A stretch of 33,522 nucleotides of DNA from Ardenticatena sp. (lineage in GTDB: Bacteria > Chloroflexota > Anaerolineae > Ardenticatenales > Ardenticatenaceae): assembly GCA_015487975.1 (NCBI GenBank), contig WFOS01000075.1:1-33522 (forward strand), read 5' to 3'. Position 1 is the first letter of the stretch. Every line of letters begins with the position of its first letter. Of this stretch, positions 1 through 8,042 are shown piece after piece. Below the pieces are notes generated by a model that searched no databases, was not told where the DNA came from, and saw only the letters and a program-made list of their open reading frames with translations. Made by a program: the position numbers and the translations under genes.

Positions 1-474
1 GGGCACAGCGTTGGGGTCGAGGGGAATGATGAGCTTTTGCCCAATTTGCAGGAAGTCGGTTTCCAGCGCGTTGGCTTGTTTGATGGCATCCACCGTGGTT
101 GCGTACTGGCGAGCGATGGCCCCAAGTGTTTCCCCCTGTTGCACAATGTGCAGCGTGGTGGGGGGCGGTGTGGGCGTAGGAAGAGGCGTTGGGGTGCTGG
201 TGGATGTCGGTGGCGGTGGCAACGTTGGGCGTGGTGTGGGGGAAGCAATCGCTGCTAATGGTTTCAGTGCTGGCGTGGGCAGCAGGCGAGGTGTGGGTGT
301 TTCCCAAGGCGAAAAGAAGAGAGAGGTAAGGCGCGGCTGCCCCCATGCCAGTATGAGCCAGACGCCTGCCAATAAAAACAGTGTATCCAACAAGAGAGAG
401 ACGGCAGCCCCGTGGGGGCGGCGTAGATGGCGAATCTGTTGTGCCAGATGTTTCCACCAGTTCGGCCGTTTCAC
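1..474 (-). CDS. LysM domain membrane protein (C-terminus beyond window)
   Basis: The gene starts at a GTG at 472-474 that overlaps the stop codon (TGA) of the upstream LysM gene by four bases (GTGA), so the two are probably translationally coupled. The visible 158 residues begin MKRPNWWKHL and have one predicted membrane segment at about residues 27-45. A Thr/Pro-rich linker follows (about 55-100), then a LysM domain with the core HIVQQGETLGAIARQY and an ending LQIGQKLIIP. LysM domains bind N-acetylglucosamine-containing glycans such as peptidoglycan, so the protein is probably an inner-membrane-anchored, wall-facing binding protein. The reading frame runs off the left edge, so whether more LysM copies or a catalytic domain follow is unknown. 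It is the third gene of a LysM operon read from 1946 leftward. Confidence 0.82.
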   Translation of the reverse strand, partial: MKRPNWWKHLAQQIRHLRRPHGAAVSLLLDTLFLLAGVWLILAWGQPRLTSLFFSPWETPTPRLLPTPALKPLAAIASPTPRPTLPPPPTSTSTPTPLPTPTPPPTTLHIVQQGETLGAIARQYATTVDAIKQANALETDFLQIGQKLIIPLDPNAVP

Positions 475-1223
475 GGGATGAGCAGTTCTTGTCCGACTTG
501 CAGACTGTTGGGGTTGATATTGGGATTGATCTGGATGATGTCATCGACACTTACGCCAAAGCGCTCGGCAACCAGGTACAGCGTATCGCCTGGCTGAACG
601 ATATAGGTGCGGGTAATGCGTTCGCCCTCTCGTGGAATGACGAGCGCTTGCCCCACACGCAGAATATCGCTGGTCAGGCGATTCGCCAGCCGCAACTCAT
701 CGACACTGACGCCAAAGCGCTGCGCAATGCGCGAAAGGGTATCCCCTTGCTGCACCACGTACACGATGGGCGTAGGCGATGCAGTCACAGTGGGCGTCGC
801 CGTTGGTATGGGTGATGGCGTTGGTGTTGGGGCAGGTGTTTCGGTTGGTGTAGGTGTGGATGTGGGGGTGGGTGACGATGTGGGTGATGGTGATGGTGTT
901 GCCGCTTGTGTTGCTGTTGGCACGGGGGTGGCTTGTGCCTCTTCTGTTGCAGCGGAGGTGCGGGTGGGCGCGGGAAGTGGCGTGCGCGGTTGTGGGGTTG
1001 ACGTTGGAGTCGCAACAGGGGCTTGTGCCAGTTGCTCTGGCGAGACGGGAGTAGGGGTGGGCGCAAGTGCCAGCAGAACCAGCAGTACAATGAATGATGC
1101 GACCAGTGCTGTGGTATCCAGCAGCGGGACCCACGCAGGGCGATGCACCATGCGGCGGCTGTTGACAACCAGCCAGACGAATCCGAGCCAGATGGCAAAG
1201 GCAAAGAGCAGGAGTGGAGCCAT
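471..1223 (-). CDS. LysM domain membrane protein with two LysM repeats
   Basis: A 250-residue protein with two hydrophobic stretches near the N-terminus (about residues 3-20 and 35-53). A long Thr/Pro/Ser-rich linker follows (about 55-150), then two LysM domains. The first has the core VVQQGDTLSRIAQRFGVSVD and the second TYIVQPGDTLYLVAERFGVS; the protein ends LQVGQELLIP. This suits a membrane-tethered protein that reaches across the periplasm or wall space to bind peptidoglycan or another GlcNAc polymer. No catalytic domain is visible. It lies 9 bp after the upstream LysM gene and overlaps the next by 4 bp, which indicates one transcript. It is clearly a paralogue of both neighbours. Confidence 0.85.
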   Translation of the reverse strand: MAPLLLFAFAIWLGFVWLVVNSRRMVHRPAWVPLLDTTALVASFIVLLVLLALAPTPTPVSPEQLAQAPVATPTSTPQPRTPLPAPTRTSAATEEAQATPVPTATQAATPSPSPTSSPTPTSTPTPTETPAPTPTPSPIPTATPTVTASPTPIVYVVQQGDTLSRIAQRFGVSVDELRLANRLTSDILRVGQALVIPREGERITRTYIVQPGDTLYLVAERFGVSVDDIIQINPNINPNSLQVGQELLIP

Positions 1224-1232
1224 AGCGTGCCT

Positions 1233-1946
1233 TTACGGGATGATGAGTTCTTGCCCGACTTGCAGATTATCGGGGTTGATGTTCGGATTGCGTTGGATGA
1301 TCGCATCCATGCTCACGCCGAAACGCTGAGCGATGAGATAGAGCGTGTCGCCAGGCTGTACCACGTACGTTCGCGTTGCAGGCGTTGCCGTCGGCGGAAC
1401 AGGTGTGGGCGTGGCTTCTGGTGTGGCGGTTTCAGCCACGGGCGATTGTTCGGGAGTGGGTGTGGGCGTGAGCGGGATAGTGAGCGCCTGGTTGACCTGG
1501 AGTGTATCACTGCTCAAATTGTTGGCAGCCCGTAATGCCTCGACTGTGACCCCAAAACGCGCAGCAATGTCAGCCAGTGTATCGCCCTGTTGGACGGTGT
1601 ATACCACCGGAGTAGGTGTAGGGGGCGGGGAGGGTGTTTCGGTTGGCAGAAGAGGCGTTGCTGTTGGCTGACGAGTGGCTGTTGGCATCAGCGTTGGTGT
1701 TGGTGTCAGAATGATGACGGCTTTCCGCGGCGCAAGTGTGGGCGTTGGGGTTGCCTCAACCCGTTCGCTTTGCTGGCTCAATACCACCGTTGTCACCAGA
1801 AAAGCAGTAATCGCAACAGCGATGAGATCAACGTACAGGCTCGCTTTGCGTTTCCATCGGCTGCCTTGCCGATAACGTTGCCAGGCAAGCCCCAGCACAC
1901 CTAGCATCAGCACGCCGACAAGCAGCCATAGCCATTCACGCATCAT
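1233..1946 (-). CDS. LysM domain membrane protein, first gene of LysM operon
   Basis: A 237-residue protein starting MMREWLWLLV; the ATG at 1941-1943 is an equally possible start. It has a hydrophobic N-terminal segment (about 4-22), a second membrane segment near residues 38-58 after a basic stretch, and a Thr/Pro-rich linker. Two LysM domains follow, with cores YTVQQGDTLADIAARFGV and YVVQPGDTLYLIAQRFGV, separated by a second proline-rich spacer. It has the same architecture as the next two genes, so the three are tandem paralogues. A promoter with a perfect TATAAT lies about 42 bp upstream of the start. The role is inferred to be cell-wall glycan binding at the membrane; no enzyme domain is seen. 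Confidence 0.85.
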   Translation of the reverse strand: MMREWLWLLVGVLMLGVLGLAWQRYRQGSRWKRKASLYVDLIAVAITAFLVTTVVLSQQSERVEATPTPTLAPRKAVIILTPTPTLMPTATRQPTATPLLPTETPSPPPTPTPVVYTVQQGDTLADIAARFGVTVEALRAANNLSSDTLQVNQALTIPLTPTPTPEQSPVAETATPEATPTPVPPTATPATRTYVVQPGDTLYLIAQRFGVSMDAIIQRNPNINPDNLQVGQELIIP

Positions 1947-1987
1947 CGAGAATCATATCCCCCCACTTGTTGCAAACAGCAAAGCGC

Positions 1988-2015
1988 ATTATAGCGAGTG
2001 GTTTTCAAAGAGCAA
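1988..2015 (-). promoter_or_regulatory. Predicted sigma-70 promoter of the LysM operon
   Basis: On the minus strand there is a perfect TATAAT (1988-1993) with a poor -35 candidate TTGCTC (2010-2015) at 16 bp spacing. It points at the first LysM gene and sits in the 174-bp divergent region shared with the phosphoesterase. The -10 is convincing; the -35 is weak. Confidence 0.5.
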
Positions 2016-2063
2016 AAGAAGGTTTTTTCTAAAGTGTGGCGTTGTTTCGCAAGGACGTTCATT

Positions 2064-2074
2064 TGTGCTATTAT
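2064..2074 (+). promoter_or_regulatory. Extended -10 promoter of the phosphoesterase
   Basis: TGTGC directly precedes TATTAT (2069-2074), a typical extended -10 element. No good -35 lies at 16-18 bp. It is about 47 bp before the chosen start codon. The same TGTGC-TAnnAT pattern precedes several other genes in the window. Confidence 0.5.
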
Positions 2075-2120
2075 CGGCACGCTCAAATAAACAAATCGAA
2101 GGTTGACGGCAGAGCATTCT

Positions 2121-2876
2121 ATGCGCCACCTGATCATTTCCGATATTCACGCGAACCTCGTCGCACTGGAAACAGTGCTCGAACAAGCCCGTCAATATGG
2201 GTACGATGATATTTGGTGTCTAGGTGATATTGTTGGCTATGGACCCGACCCCAACGAATGTGTTGCCATCATTCGTGAACATGCCGTCTACAGCCTTGCG
2301 GGCAACCATGACTGGGCGGCGCTAGGGCGCATTGACATTAGCGACTTCAATCCTGATGCCCGCCATGCTGTGGAGTGGACGCGCGAGCAACTGACGCCTG
2401 AATCGATCGAATACCTCAAATCACTGCCACCGCGCGTCGATGATGTCGCCGAAGTGTTTACGCTTGCCCATGGAAGCCCGCGCCACCCCGTCTGGGAATA
2501 CATCATCTATCCTGCAACCGCAGCAGAAAACTTCGAGCATTTCAACACTCCGTTCTGCCTTGTGGGACATACCCACCAGCCAGTCATCTTCCGCAAAGAC
2601 CCCGACGATGAGTATGTGCAGGCATTGTTGCCAGCCTTGCAACAACCTCTGCCGATAGCCCACGCTGCCAAACAAGGCGTGCGCCTGATTATCAACCCTG
2701 GCTCAGTTGGGCAGCCGCGTGATGGCGATGCGCGTTCCAGTTTTGTGATTTACGATGACGAAAACGGCGCTTTGACCTACTACCGGTTGCCATACAATAT
2801 CGGCGAAACACAAGCGCGTATGCAAGCCGCTGGACTCCCTGAGCGTTTGATTATGCGCCTCGAATTTGGGTGGTGA
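2121..2876 (+). CDS. Calcineurin-like metallophosphoesterase
   Basis: A 251-residue protein starting MRHLIISDIHANL. A TTG at 2103 would add six residues, but the family consensus begins right at this ATG. All metal-binding blocks of the calcineurin-like phosphoesterase fold are present: D8-x-H10 in SDIHAN, GD at 35-36 in CLGDIVGYGPDP, GNHD at 61-64, a histidine in TLAHGSPRH and the final LVGHTHQP. The family binds two divalent metal ions and cleaves phosphomono- or diesters; this subgroup of short cytoplasmic enzymes resembles YfcE and archaeal-type phosphodiesterases. The substrate cannot be read from the sequence. No signal peptide is seen. The DUF4129 gene follows after 9 bp, so they probably share a transcript. 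Confidence 0.88.
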   Translation: MRHLIISDIHANLVALETVLEQARQYGYDDIWCLGDIVGYGPDPNECVAIIREHAVYSLAGNHDWAALGRIDISDFNPDARHAVEWTREQLTPESIEYLKSLPPRVDDVAEVFTLAHGSPRHPVWEYIIYPATAAENFEHFNTPFCLVGHTHQPVIFRKDPDDEYVQALLPALQQPLPIAHAAKQGVRLIINPGSVGQPRDGDARSSFVIYDDENGALTYYRLPYNIGETQARMQAAGLPERLIMRLEFGW

Positions 2877-2885
2877 AGCAACCCC

Positions 2886-4397
2886 ATGCGGACTGAAATC
2901 GCCCTGCGTATCCGTTGGGAACTTCTGCATGTGTGTATTGCCACATTCGAAGCAACCTGGGTCTATGCCTGGGTTGAAGCGTTTCATGCCCCCGAACATG
3001 CACACATCGGTTTTGGTGCCCTCTGGTTCTACGCCCTCGTGCTCTATACCCTCTCGCGCTTTGTAGTGGTGCAAGAGACCTGGTCCGATCGTCGGCGCTG
3101 GTTGGTGTTGGGAGGCACCGCAATCGGTTTGGCGTTGCTGCTGATCCAGGTAACGATTGCTTCTTCGTATGGCATCTTAGGGAATGGCATCTTAGGGATA
3201 CGCGATATGTACAGCATCTTCATATCGCCGATTTCTCTGTTGTTGGGCGTTGTCAATCCGTTGACCACAGCGGGACTGGCGTTTTGGCTCATCTGGTTTC
3301 GGCTTGTTCATACGACCGAATTTCTTGCGACCTCATATCGTTTTCGGTTGGGCGTGCTTTTCCTGTTCGGCGCACTCATTGTTGACACGGCCAGCCCATC
3401 TGTTGGCATGTGGGTGCCCGTGTTTTACTTTTTCAGCGGACTTTTGGCTATTGCATTGGCGCGTGCCGAAGATGTCAGTTCCCTCACGCAGGGTGAAACC
3501 TTACCCTTTACTCGCCAATGGCTCTTGACCCTGCTGGTTGGGGTGACGGGCATGTTTGCAGGTGCCTCTTTGCTCATGTTTTTCGTTTCCGATGAGGGGA
3601 TTGCATGGTTGTATGAAAACTTCCCCCAAGTGGCCCATGCCACTCGCTGGGTGTTGGCACAATTCGTGAACTTGATGTACTATCTGGCCGCTTTTGTGAT
3701 GTGGCTTGTGTCCCCACTTATCGAGTGGCTGCGCAACATGTTCCAAAACATGGAGAACCCACAATTTTGGCAGCCACAGCCCCCGCCAACACCTGTGCCA
3801 GACGAAACCCAATCTATTGTCCTTGACAACAAATGGCTGCGCCAACTGCTGGCACTCCTCGATATTCTCAAAATCGTCGTACCATCGATGATCATGGCTT
3901 TCCTCTTCTGGCTGGGGTTTGAAATGACACAGCGTGAGGAATCAGCCGAAGCCGCTATTCAAGCGCAATTTTCCGATGCTCCCACTGATGAGATCGGACA
4001 AGACGATCGTTCATGGCTGGGAACGTGGCGCGACAGGGTACAGCGGTTCTTGCAGCGGCGCACACATTCCTATGGCACCGATACCGTGCGCGACCTGTAC
4101 GCGAATTTGCTCATTCTGGGTGAAGAAATGGGATATCCCCGACATCCAGAGCAAACGCCACTTGAATATTGGGCACAACTGCGTATCATTTGGCCGTCAT
4201 TGGATAAGGCTATCTGGAATCTGACCAATACATACATTCAAACGCGCTATGGACACGAACCAGTGGACGAAGAAACCCTTGACGACTTGCGCAACACCTG
4301 GAAAACTATTCGCGAAACTGCCTTGACCATCGCGCACAACTCTAAAAACATAAAGACATTTCCCCCAAAAGCACCAATGCGACAAAAGAACCATTGA
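2886..4397 (+). CDS. Multi-pass membrane protein with C-terminal DUF4129 domain
   Basis: A 503-residue protein. The first about 300 residues carry several hydrophobic segments (roughly 43-60, 75-97, 115-137, 160-198, 213-235 and 265-290), and another lies near 345-367. The cytoplasmic C-terminal region (about 400-475) carries the DUF4129 pattern: RDLYANLLILGEEMGYPR, then QTPLEYWAQL, then LTNTYIQTRYG. DUF4129 domains elsewhere sit at the end of transglutaminase-like or membrane proteins, often near MoxR/DUF58 genes; no such partners are here. The function is not known. No clear ribosome binding site precedes the ATG, which fits coupling to the phosphoesterase 9 bp upstream, although a later start is possible. 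Confidence 0.75.
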   Translation: MRTEIALRIRWELLHVCIATFEATWVYAWVEAFHAPEHAHIGFGALWFYALVLYTLSRFVVVQETWSDRRRWLVLGGTAIGLALLLIQVTIASSYGILGNGILGIRDMYSIFISPISLLLGVVNPLTTAGLAFWLIWFRLVHTTEFLATSYRFRLGVLFLFGALIVDTASPSVGMWVPVFYFFSGLLAIALARAEDVSSLTQGETLPFTRQWLLTLLVGVTGMFAGASLLMFFVSDEGIAWLYENFPQVAHATRWVLAQFVNLMYYLAAFVMWLVSPLIEWLRNMFQNMENPQFWQPQPPPTPVPDETQSIVLDNKWLRQLLALLDILKIVVPSMIMAFLFWLGFEMTQREESAEAAIQAQFSDAPTDEIGQDDRSWLGTWRDRVQRFLQRRTHSYGTDTVRDLYANLLILGEEMGYPRHPEQTPLEYWAQLRIIWPSLDKAIWNLTNTYIQTRYGHEPVDEETLDDLRNTWKTIRETALTIAHNSKNIKTFPPKAPMRQKNH

Positions 4398-4405
4398 CCA
4401 AAATG

Positions 4406-4434
4406 TTGACTTATGGTACGTTTGGTGATAGCAA
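4406..4434 (+). promoter_or_regulatory. Candidate promoter of the Roadblock gene
   Basis: TTGACT (4406-4411) is followed after 17 bp by TAGCAA (4429-4434), which is preceded by TGA, a possible extended -10. The -35 is good and the -10 poor. It lies in the 100-bp gap after the DUF4129 gene. Confidence 0.4.
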
Positions 4435-4463
4435 TGTAGTATTCGTTGAGACTGCAATGAGTT

Positions 4464-4478
4464 GTCAACCACGTTGAC
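4464..4478. promoter_or_regulatory. Inverted repeat, possible operator
   Basis: A perfect 6-bp inverted repeat, GTCAAC-CAC-GTTGAC, lies between the candidate promoter and the ribosome binding site of the Roadblock gene. Its size and position suit a small dimeric repressor, but no second copy was seen to support this. Confidence 0.35.
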
Positions 4479-4497
4479 TTGAGGAGGAAACAACATC

Positions 4498-4869
4498 ATG
4501 GTTCGATCACGAAATGAACAGATGCTCGAAGAGTTGCGTTCCTTGCGCCGCAATTCGCCTGATGTCGAGGCATCCGCCATTGTGAGTGCTGATGGTTTGA
4601 CGATTGCTTCGGACCTTCCCACCGGTGTCGAAGAAGACCGAGTCTCCGCCATGTCGGCCGCTATGCTCTCGCTGGGTGAACGTATTGCCTCTGAATTGGG
4701 ACGTGGGGCGTTGGACCAGGTCTATATTCGCGGTGATAAGGGGTACGTGATTCTTACATCGGTTGGCGAAGAAGCGGTATTGACCGTATTGGCCCGACAG
4801 GAAGCCAAGCTGGGGTTGGTGTTCCTCGATATGCGCCGTGCTGCCGAAAGCCTTGCCAAGATTATTTGA
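4498..4869 (+). CDS. Roadblock/LC7 domain protein
   Basis: A 123-residue single-domain protein. The central part reads ASAIVSADGLTIASDLP, then a helix with MSAAMLSLGERIASELG, then strands ending YVILTSVGEEAVLTVLAR. This alternation is typical of Roadblock/LC7 (MglB-like) proteins. Such proteins form dimers and act on small Ras-like GTPases, as MglB does on MglA. A strong GAGGAGG precedes the ATG by 10 bases. The gene stands alone between a candidate promoter with a possible operator and a clear terminator, and no GTPase gene is in the window, so its partner would have to be encoded elsewhere. No membrane segment or signal peptide is seen. Confidence 0.85.
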   Translation: MVRSRNEQMLEELRSLRRNSPDVEASAIVSADGLTIASDLPTGVEEDRVSAMSAAMLSLGERIASELGRGALDQVYIRGDKGYVILTSVGEEAVLTVLARQEAKLGLVFLDMRRAAESLAKII

Positions 4870-4887
4870 AAGAGTTTACTGGAAACC

Positions 4888-4915
4888 AACAACCTCTGCT
4901 GCGGCAGAGGTTGTT
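4888..4915 (+). terminator. Rho-independent terminator after the Roadblock gene
   Basis: A 12-bp perfect stem (4888-4899 with 4904-4915) with loop TGCG is followed by TTGTTTG. It lies 18 bp after the Roadblock stop codon. Confidence 0.85.
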
Positions 4916-4931
4916 TTGTTTGTTGGACGAA

Positions 4932-4959
4932 AAAAGCCCCCGCTTTGTGGGGGGCTTTT
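4932..4959. terminator. Bidirectional terminator
   Basis: A 10-bp stem (4932-4941 with 4950-4959) of AAAAGCCCCC type has an A run on the left and a T run on the right, so it can work on both strands. On the minus strand it ends the sugar transferase gene 17 bp downstream of its stop. On the plus strand it backs up the Roadblock terminator. Confidence 0.85.
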
Positions 4960-4976
4960 GTATGGCCACTGCTCTC

Positions 4977-6527
4977 TTAGTATGCGTTACGATCGGTGAA
5001 AATGCGTACCAGCGTCATCAGCATAATCTTGAAGTCTAGTGTGAGCGACCAGTTTTCGATATACCACAAATCGTATTTGGTGCGCTCGGCAATGCTGGTG
5101 TCCCCACGCAAGCCATTTACCTGTGCCCATCCAGTCAACCCCGCTTTTTCACGGTGACGGTCCATATAACGCGGGATATAACGACGGAACTGCTCCACAT
5201 ACACAGGGCGTTCAGGGCGTGGCCCCACCAGGCTCATTTCGCCCAACAGCACATTGATCAGCTGCGGCAACTCGTCGATGCTCAGGCGGCGCAAGATACT
5301 GCCTAATCGTGTGCGTCGCGGGTCGTTTTCGGTTGTCCAACCAGGGCCAAACTTTTCGGCATCCTGACGCATGGAGCGGAATTTGAGCATCTGGAAGGGT
5401 TTGGCGTCTAGCCCCATGCGTTCCTGGGTGTAGAAGACAGGACCTGGCGAATCCAGTTTGATGAGAATGGCAATCAGCAGCATGAAGGGGGAAAGGAACA
5501 CCAGTGCCGTGGCACTGAATACGATGTCAATCAAGCGTTTCACGGCGAGCTTCCACCCGCGCAGAGCAATGTCACGCACAGTGAGCAGCGGTAGCCCATT
5601 CAGATCGCTGATTTCCATATCGCCAGCCATCAGCTGGAAGAGGTCGGGGAAGACTTTGATGGTCACCTTTTCGCGTTCACATAACCCAATGATGCGCAGA
5701 ATTTCACGGTGACTCACTTCGGGCAGGGCGATAATGACTTCATCCACCCCGTACCGGTCGATCAGACGAGGAATATCTTTGTCGGTTCCCAACAAGGGTG
5801 CAGGAAGTGTGTCCAGCACGGGATAGCCATTGAGTGTGACGAACCCGACGGCGCGATAGCCTTGCCCTGGCGCACGTTGAATGGCTTTCAACACTATATT
5901 CGCTGTATCACCAGCCCCCACGACAAGCACATTTTCATACGTAAAATCGCGTGCTTGCAGTGCCTTCTGAAAGCGCCCGTTCAGTACACGCCCCACCATC
6001 ACCAGGAGGATACTCAACGCCCATGCGTACACTACCATCAAACGGGGATAGTCGAGGGCGTTTTTATAGACGAACGATGTGGCAGCAATCGCCAGCACCA
6101 TTCCAATCGAGGTGGCTGAAATGACACGCCCCAATTCATCCACGAACGAGAGCACACGTTTGCGACGATAGAGGCGTGCCATGGAATAGGCAATGACAAT
6201 TGCCGCTACATGAATCGCCAACATGCCTGTATAAGCTTCGAAGGGCGGAATGGAGACGGGCGGGGGAAATTCAATGGTCAGGCGCAAGCGATACGCCAGA
6301 TAGAACGCCAACGCACTCATGACCGCGTCGGTGGCGATTTGCAGTATGGGGAACAGAAACGCTCGCCGTCGACGCCATTGGCGATCAGCCGCTTGGTGGG
6401 CAATATGTGGCTCTTCGGCGGTCACAACCTGTAATGCAGGGCGTAGCCCCTGGGATGCCTCGGTGACCGCGGGCGAAACAGTAGCTGGCTCGGGTTGTTT
6501 TTTGATTTGTGGATAACTCGCTTTCAT
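4977..6527 (-). CDS. Exopolysaccharide polyprenyl glycosylphosphotransferase (WcaJ/WbaP-like)
   Basis: A 516-residue protein starting MKASYPQIKK at an ATG that overlaps the glycosyltransferase stop (ATGA). The frame is open further upstream, but that part lies inside the neighbouring gene. Four hydrophobic segments lie at about 57-80, 95-117, 135-155 and 165-185. A Rossmann-like CoA-binding region (VLVVGAGDTANIVLKAI) spans about 190-310. A further membrane segment opens the C-terminal bacterial sugar transferase domain, with KRLIDIVFS, KFRSMRQDAE, LSIDELPQLINVL, SLVGPRPERP and KAGLTGWAQVNGLRGDT. The family moves a sugar-1-phosphate from a nucleotide sugar to undecaprenyl phosphate, the first step of lipid-linked glycan assembly. 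The exact sugar cannot be read. It is coupled to the glycosyltransferase upstream. Confidence 0.92.
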   Translation of the reverse strand: MKASYPQIKKQPEPATVSPAVTEASQGLRPALQVVTAEEPHIAHQAADRQWRRRRAFLFPILQIATDAVMSALAFYLAYRLRLTIEFPPPVSIPPFEAYTGMLAIHVAAIVIAYSMARLYRRKRVLSFVDELGRVISATSIGMVLAIAATSFVYKNALDYPRLMVVYAWALSILLVMVGRVLNGRFQKALQARDFTYENVLVVGAGDTANIVLKAIQRAPGQGYRAVGFVTLNGYPVLDTLPAPLLGTDKDIPRLIDRYGVDEVIIALPEVSHREILRIIGLCEREKVTIKVFPDLFQLMAGDMEISDLNGLPLLTVRDIALRGWKLAVKRLIDIVFSATALVFLSPFMLLIAILIKLDSPGPVFYTQERMGLDAKPFQMLKFRSMRQDAEKFGPGWTTENDPRRTRLGSILRRLSIDELPQLINVLLGEMSLVGPRPERPVYVEQFRRYIPRYMDRHREKAGLTGWAQVNGLRGDTSIAERTKYDLWYIENWSLTLDFKIMLMTLVRIFTDRNAY

Positions 6528-7453
6528 ACTGCCGATGCCACTCCTTTTCGCTCTCGCGGACGGAATGCATTGCGCACCAATTCGATTCCACAGAACACCC
6601 AAATACCGATTTCGATGAGCCAGTTCAGGGGGGCAAATGTCTGCTGCCAGTAATGCTTGCGGTGAAAACGGTGCATGGCATCGTAAAAGGCCAAAATCGA
6701 GCGCACACTGCGTTGCCGGCTCGATGCCCCTTTGTAGTGCAGAATTGTGACGTCCGCATTGTACCAGATGCGCCAGCCGGCTTGTTTGATGCGATATGCC
6801 CAATCCAGGTCTTCGCCATACATGAAAAATTGCTCGTCTAGCAAGCCAGCGTCGCGCACCGCTTCGCGACGCACCATCATAAATGCCCCGACAACGGAAT
6901 CAACTTCGATGGTCTCATCAGGCGAGATGTAGGTCAGGTTATAGCGCCCGAAGCGTTTGCTCTGCGGGAAGAGAAAACTAAGCCCGGTCATCCGCCAGAA
7001 ACTGACTTCTGGCGTTGGAAATGAGCGCCGACACGCTCGGTCCAATGACCCATCAGGGCGCAGAATTTTGGGACCTGCTGCCCCTGCGTCTGGGTGCGCA
7101 TCCATAAAAGCAACCATGTCGGCCAGGGCATTGGGTGGTAACACAGTGTCGGGATTGAGTAAGAGCACATAGCGCGGTGCATCTGGGTGGGGCGGTGTGC
7201 CAGGGGCATCATGGAAGCCAAATCGCCGTAAGCCAATGTTATTGGCGTAGGAATATCCACCATTGCGCGGTGTGACAATCACTTCTACCTCTGGAAACTG
7301 CTCGCGGACAGCATCCGCGCTGCCATCTGTGGAACAGTTGTCAACAACACATATGTGATACGAAACGCCTTCATTTGCAAGAACGGAACGAAGGCAATCG
7401 AATAGCAAATCTTTCGTGTTGTAATTGACGATGATAATCCCAATATCCAACAT
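6524..7453 (-). CDS. Family 2 glycosyltransferase (rhamnosyltransferase-like)
   Basis: A 309-residue protein starting MLDIGIIIVNYNTKD. An AGGCAGG lies just before this ATG; a TTG six codons upstream is less likely. The GT-A fold signatures are present: VVDNCSTDGSADAV, a nucleotide/metal-binding LLLNPDTVLP, an acceptor-side VVGAFMMVRREA and GEDLDWAYRIKQAGWRIWY. The last 40 residues hold a hydrophobic stretch that may attach it to the membrane. The family uses nucleotide sugars to extend surface polysaccharides; members of this shape are often annotated as rhamnosyltransferases, but the sugar is not determined here. The gene overlaps the sugar-phosphate transferase by 4 bp, so both probably act on the same lipid-linked glycan. 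Confidence 0.9.
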   Translation of the reverse strand: MLDIGIIIVNYNTKDLLFDCLRSVLANEGVSYHICVVDNCSTDGSADAVREQFPEVEVIVTPRNGGYSYANNIGLRRFGFHDAPGTPPHPDAPRYVLLLNPDTVLPPNALADMVAFMDAHPDAGAAGPKILRPDGSLDRACRRSFPTPEVSFWRMTGLSFLFPQSKRFGRYNLTYISPDETIEVDSVVGAFMMVRREAVRDAGLLDEQFFMYGEDLDWAYRIKQAGWRIWYNADVTILHYKGASSRQRSVRSILAFYDAMHRFHRKHYWQQTFAPLNWLIEIGIWVFCGIELVRNAFRPRERKGVASAV

Positions 7454-7480
7454 ATGCCTGCCTCGTTTCAAGCGGCGTGT

Positions 7481-7509
7481 ATTCTAACACTCGCTTTCCC
7501 CAGCGGCAA
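7481..7509 (-). promoter_or_regulatory. Promoter of the glycosyltransferase/sugar transferase operon
   Basis: On the minus strand TTGCCG (7504-7509) is followed after 17 bp by TAGAAT (7481-7486), 27 bp upstream of the start codon. Both hexamers are recognisable sigma-70 elements. Confidence 0.6.
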
Positions 7510-7584
7510 ACTATTCGACGGGGTGTCCAAATGCACTACGATGGTGCCTATTGCAAACACAAAAACTGGAAGGAGCGAGTGAGG

Positions 7585-8001
7585 ATGTGCACCTATGAGG
7601 AGCTGAGCCACACAGCCGACCTTGCCATCCGTGTGCAAGCAGACACGCGCGAAGGGGTGTATGCCTGTGCCGCGTTGGGCATGTTCGACCTGATTGCAGG
7701 TGGCGAACGGCACCGTGTGCCTTGCCAGCGTGAAGAGGTCCGCGCTGTGCAGTCGATTGACCCCGAAAGTTTGCTGGTGGATTGGTTGACGGATTTGCTC
7801 GTGCAGTATGAAATCAGCGGTGAGTATGTGGCGCGTGTAGAAATTCTCGAACTCGGTGAACATGCCTTGACGGCGCGCCTATGCTGGGGCCCCCCCGATT
7901 TCGAGCCTGTGGAAGATATCAAGGCCGTGACGTATCATGCGTTGCGGATCGAACAGCGCGACGATGGGATGTGGGTGGCGACGGTCGTGTTCGATGTTTG
8001 A
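7585..8001 (+). CDS. Archease
   Basis: A 138-residue protein, the usual archease length. The ATG at 7585 follows AAGGAG; the frame is open 36 codons further up, but those residues do not match the family. The N-terminus MCTYEELSHTADLAIRV and the block CAALGMFDLIAG are strongly archease-like, as are EDIKAVTYHALRIEQRDDG and the final VVFDV. Archease activates the RNA ligase RtcB by promoting its guanylylation and multiple turnover, with metal-binding acidic residues in the SHTAD and C-terminal FDV regions; both are kept here. No rtcB lies in the window. The gene is divergent from the glycosyltransferase. Confidence 0.92.
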   Translation: MCTYEELSHTADLAIRVQADTREGVYACAALGMFDLIAGGERHRVPCQREEVRAVQSIDPESLLVDWLTDLLVQYEISGEYVARVEILELGEHALTARLCWGPPDFEPVEDIKAVTYHALRIEQRDDGMWVATVVFDV

Positions 8002-8042
8002 AGGTTGCTGGCAGATCGGCGCAATGGACAATAGTCTGCTTG

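Noticed and set aside
6528-6803. N-terminal extension of the sugar transferase
   Set aside because: It would lie wholly inside the glycosyltransferase gene; the ATG overlapping that gene's stop gives a normal family length.
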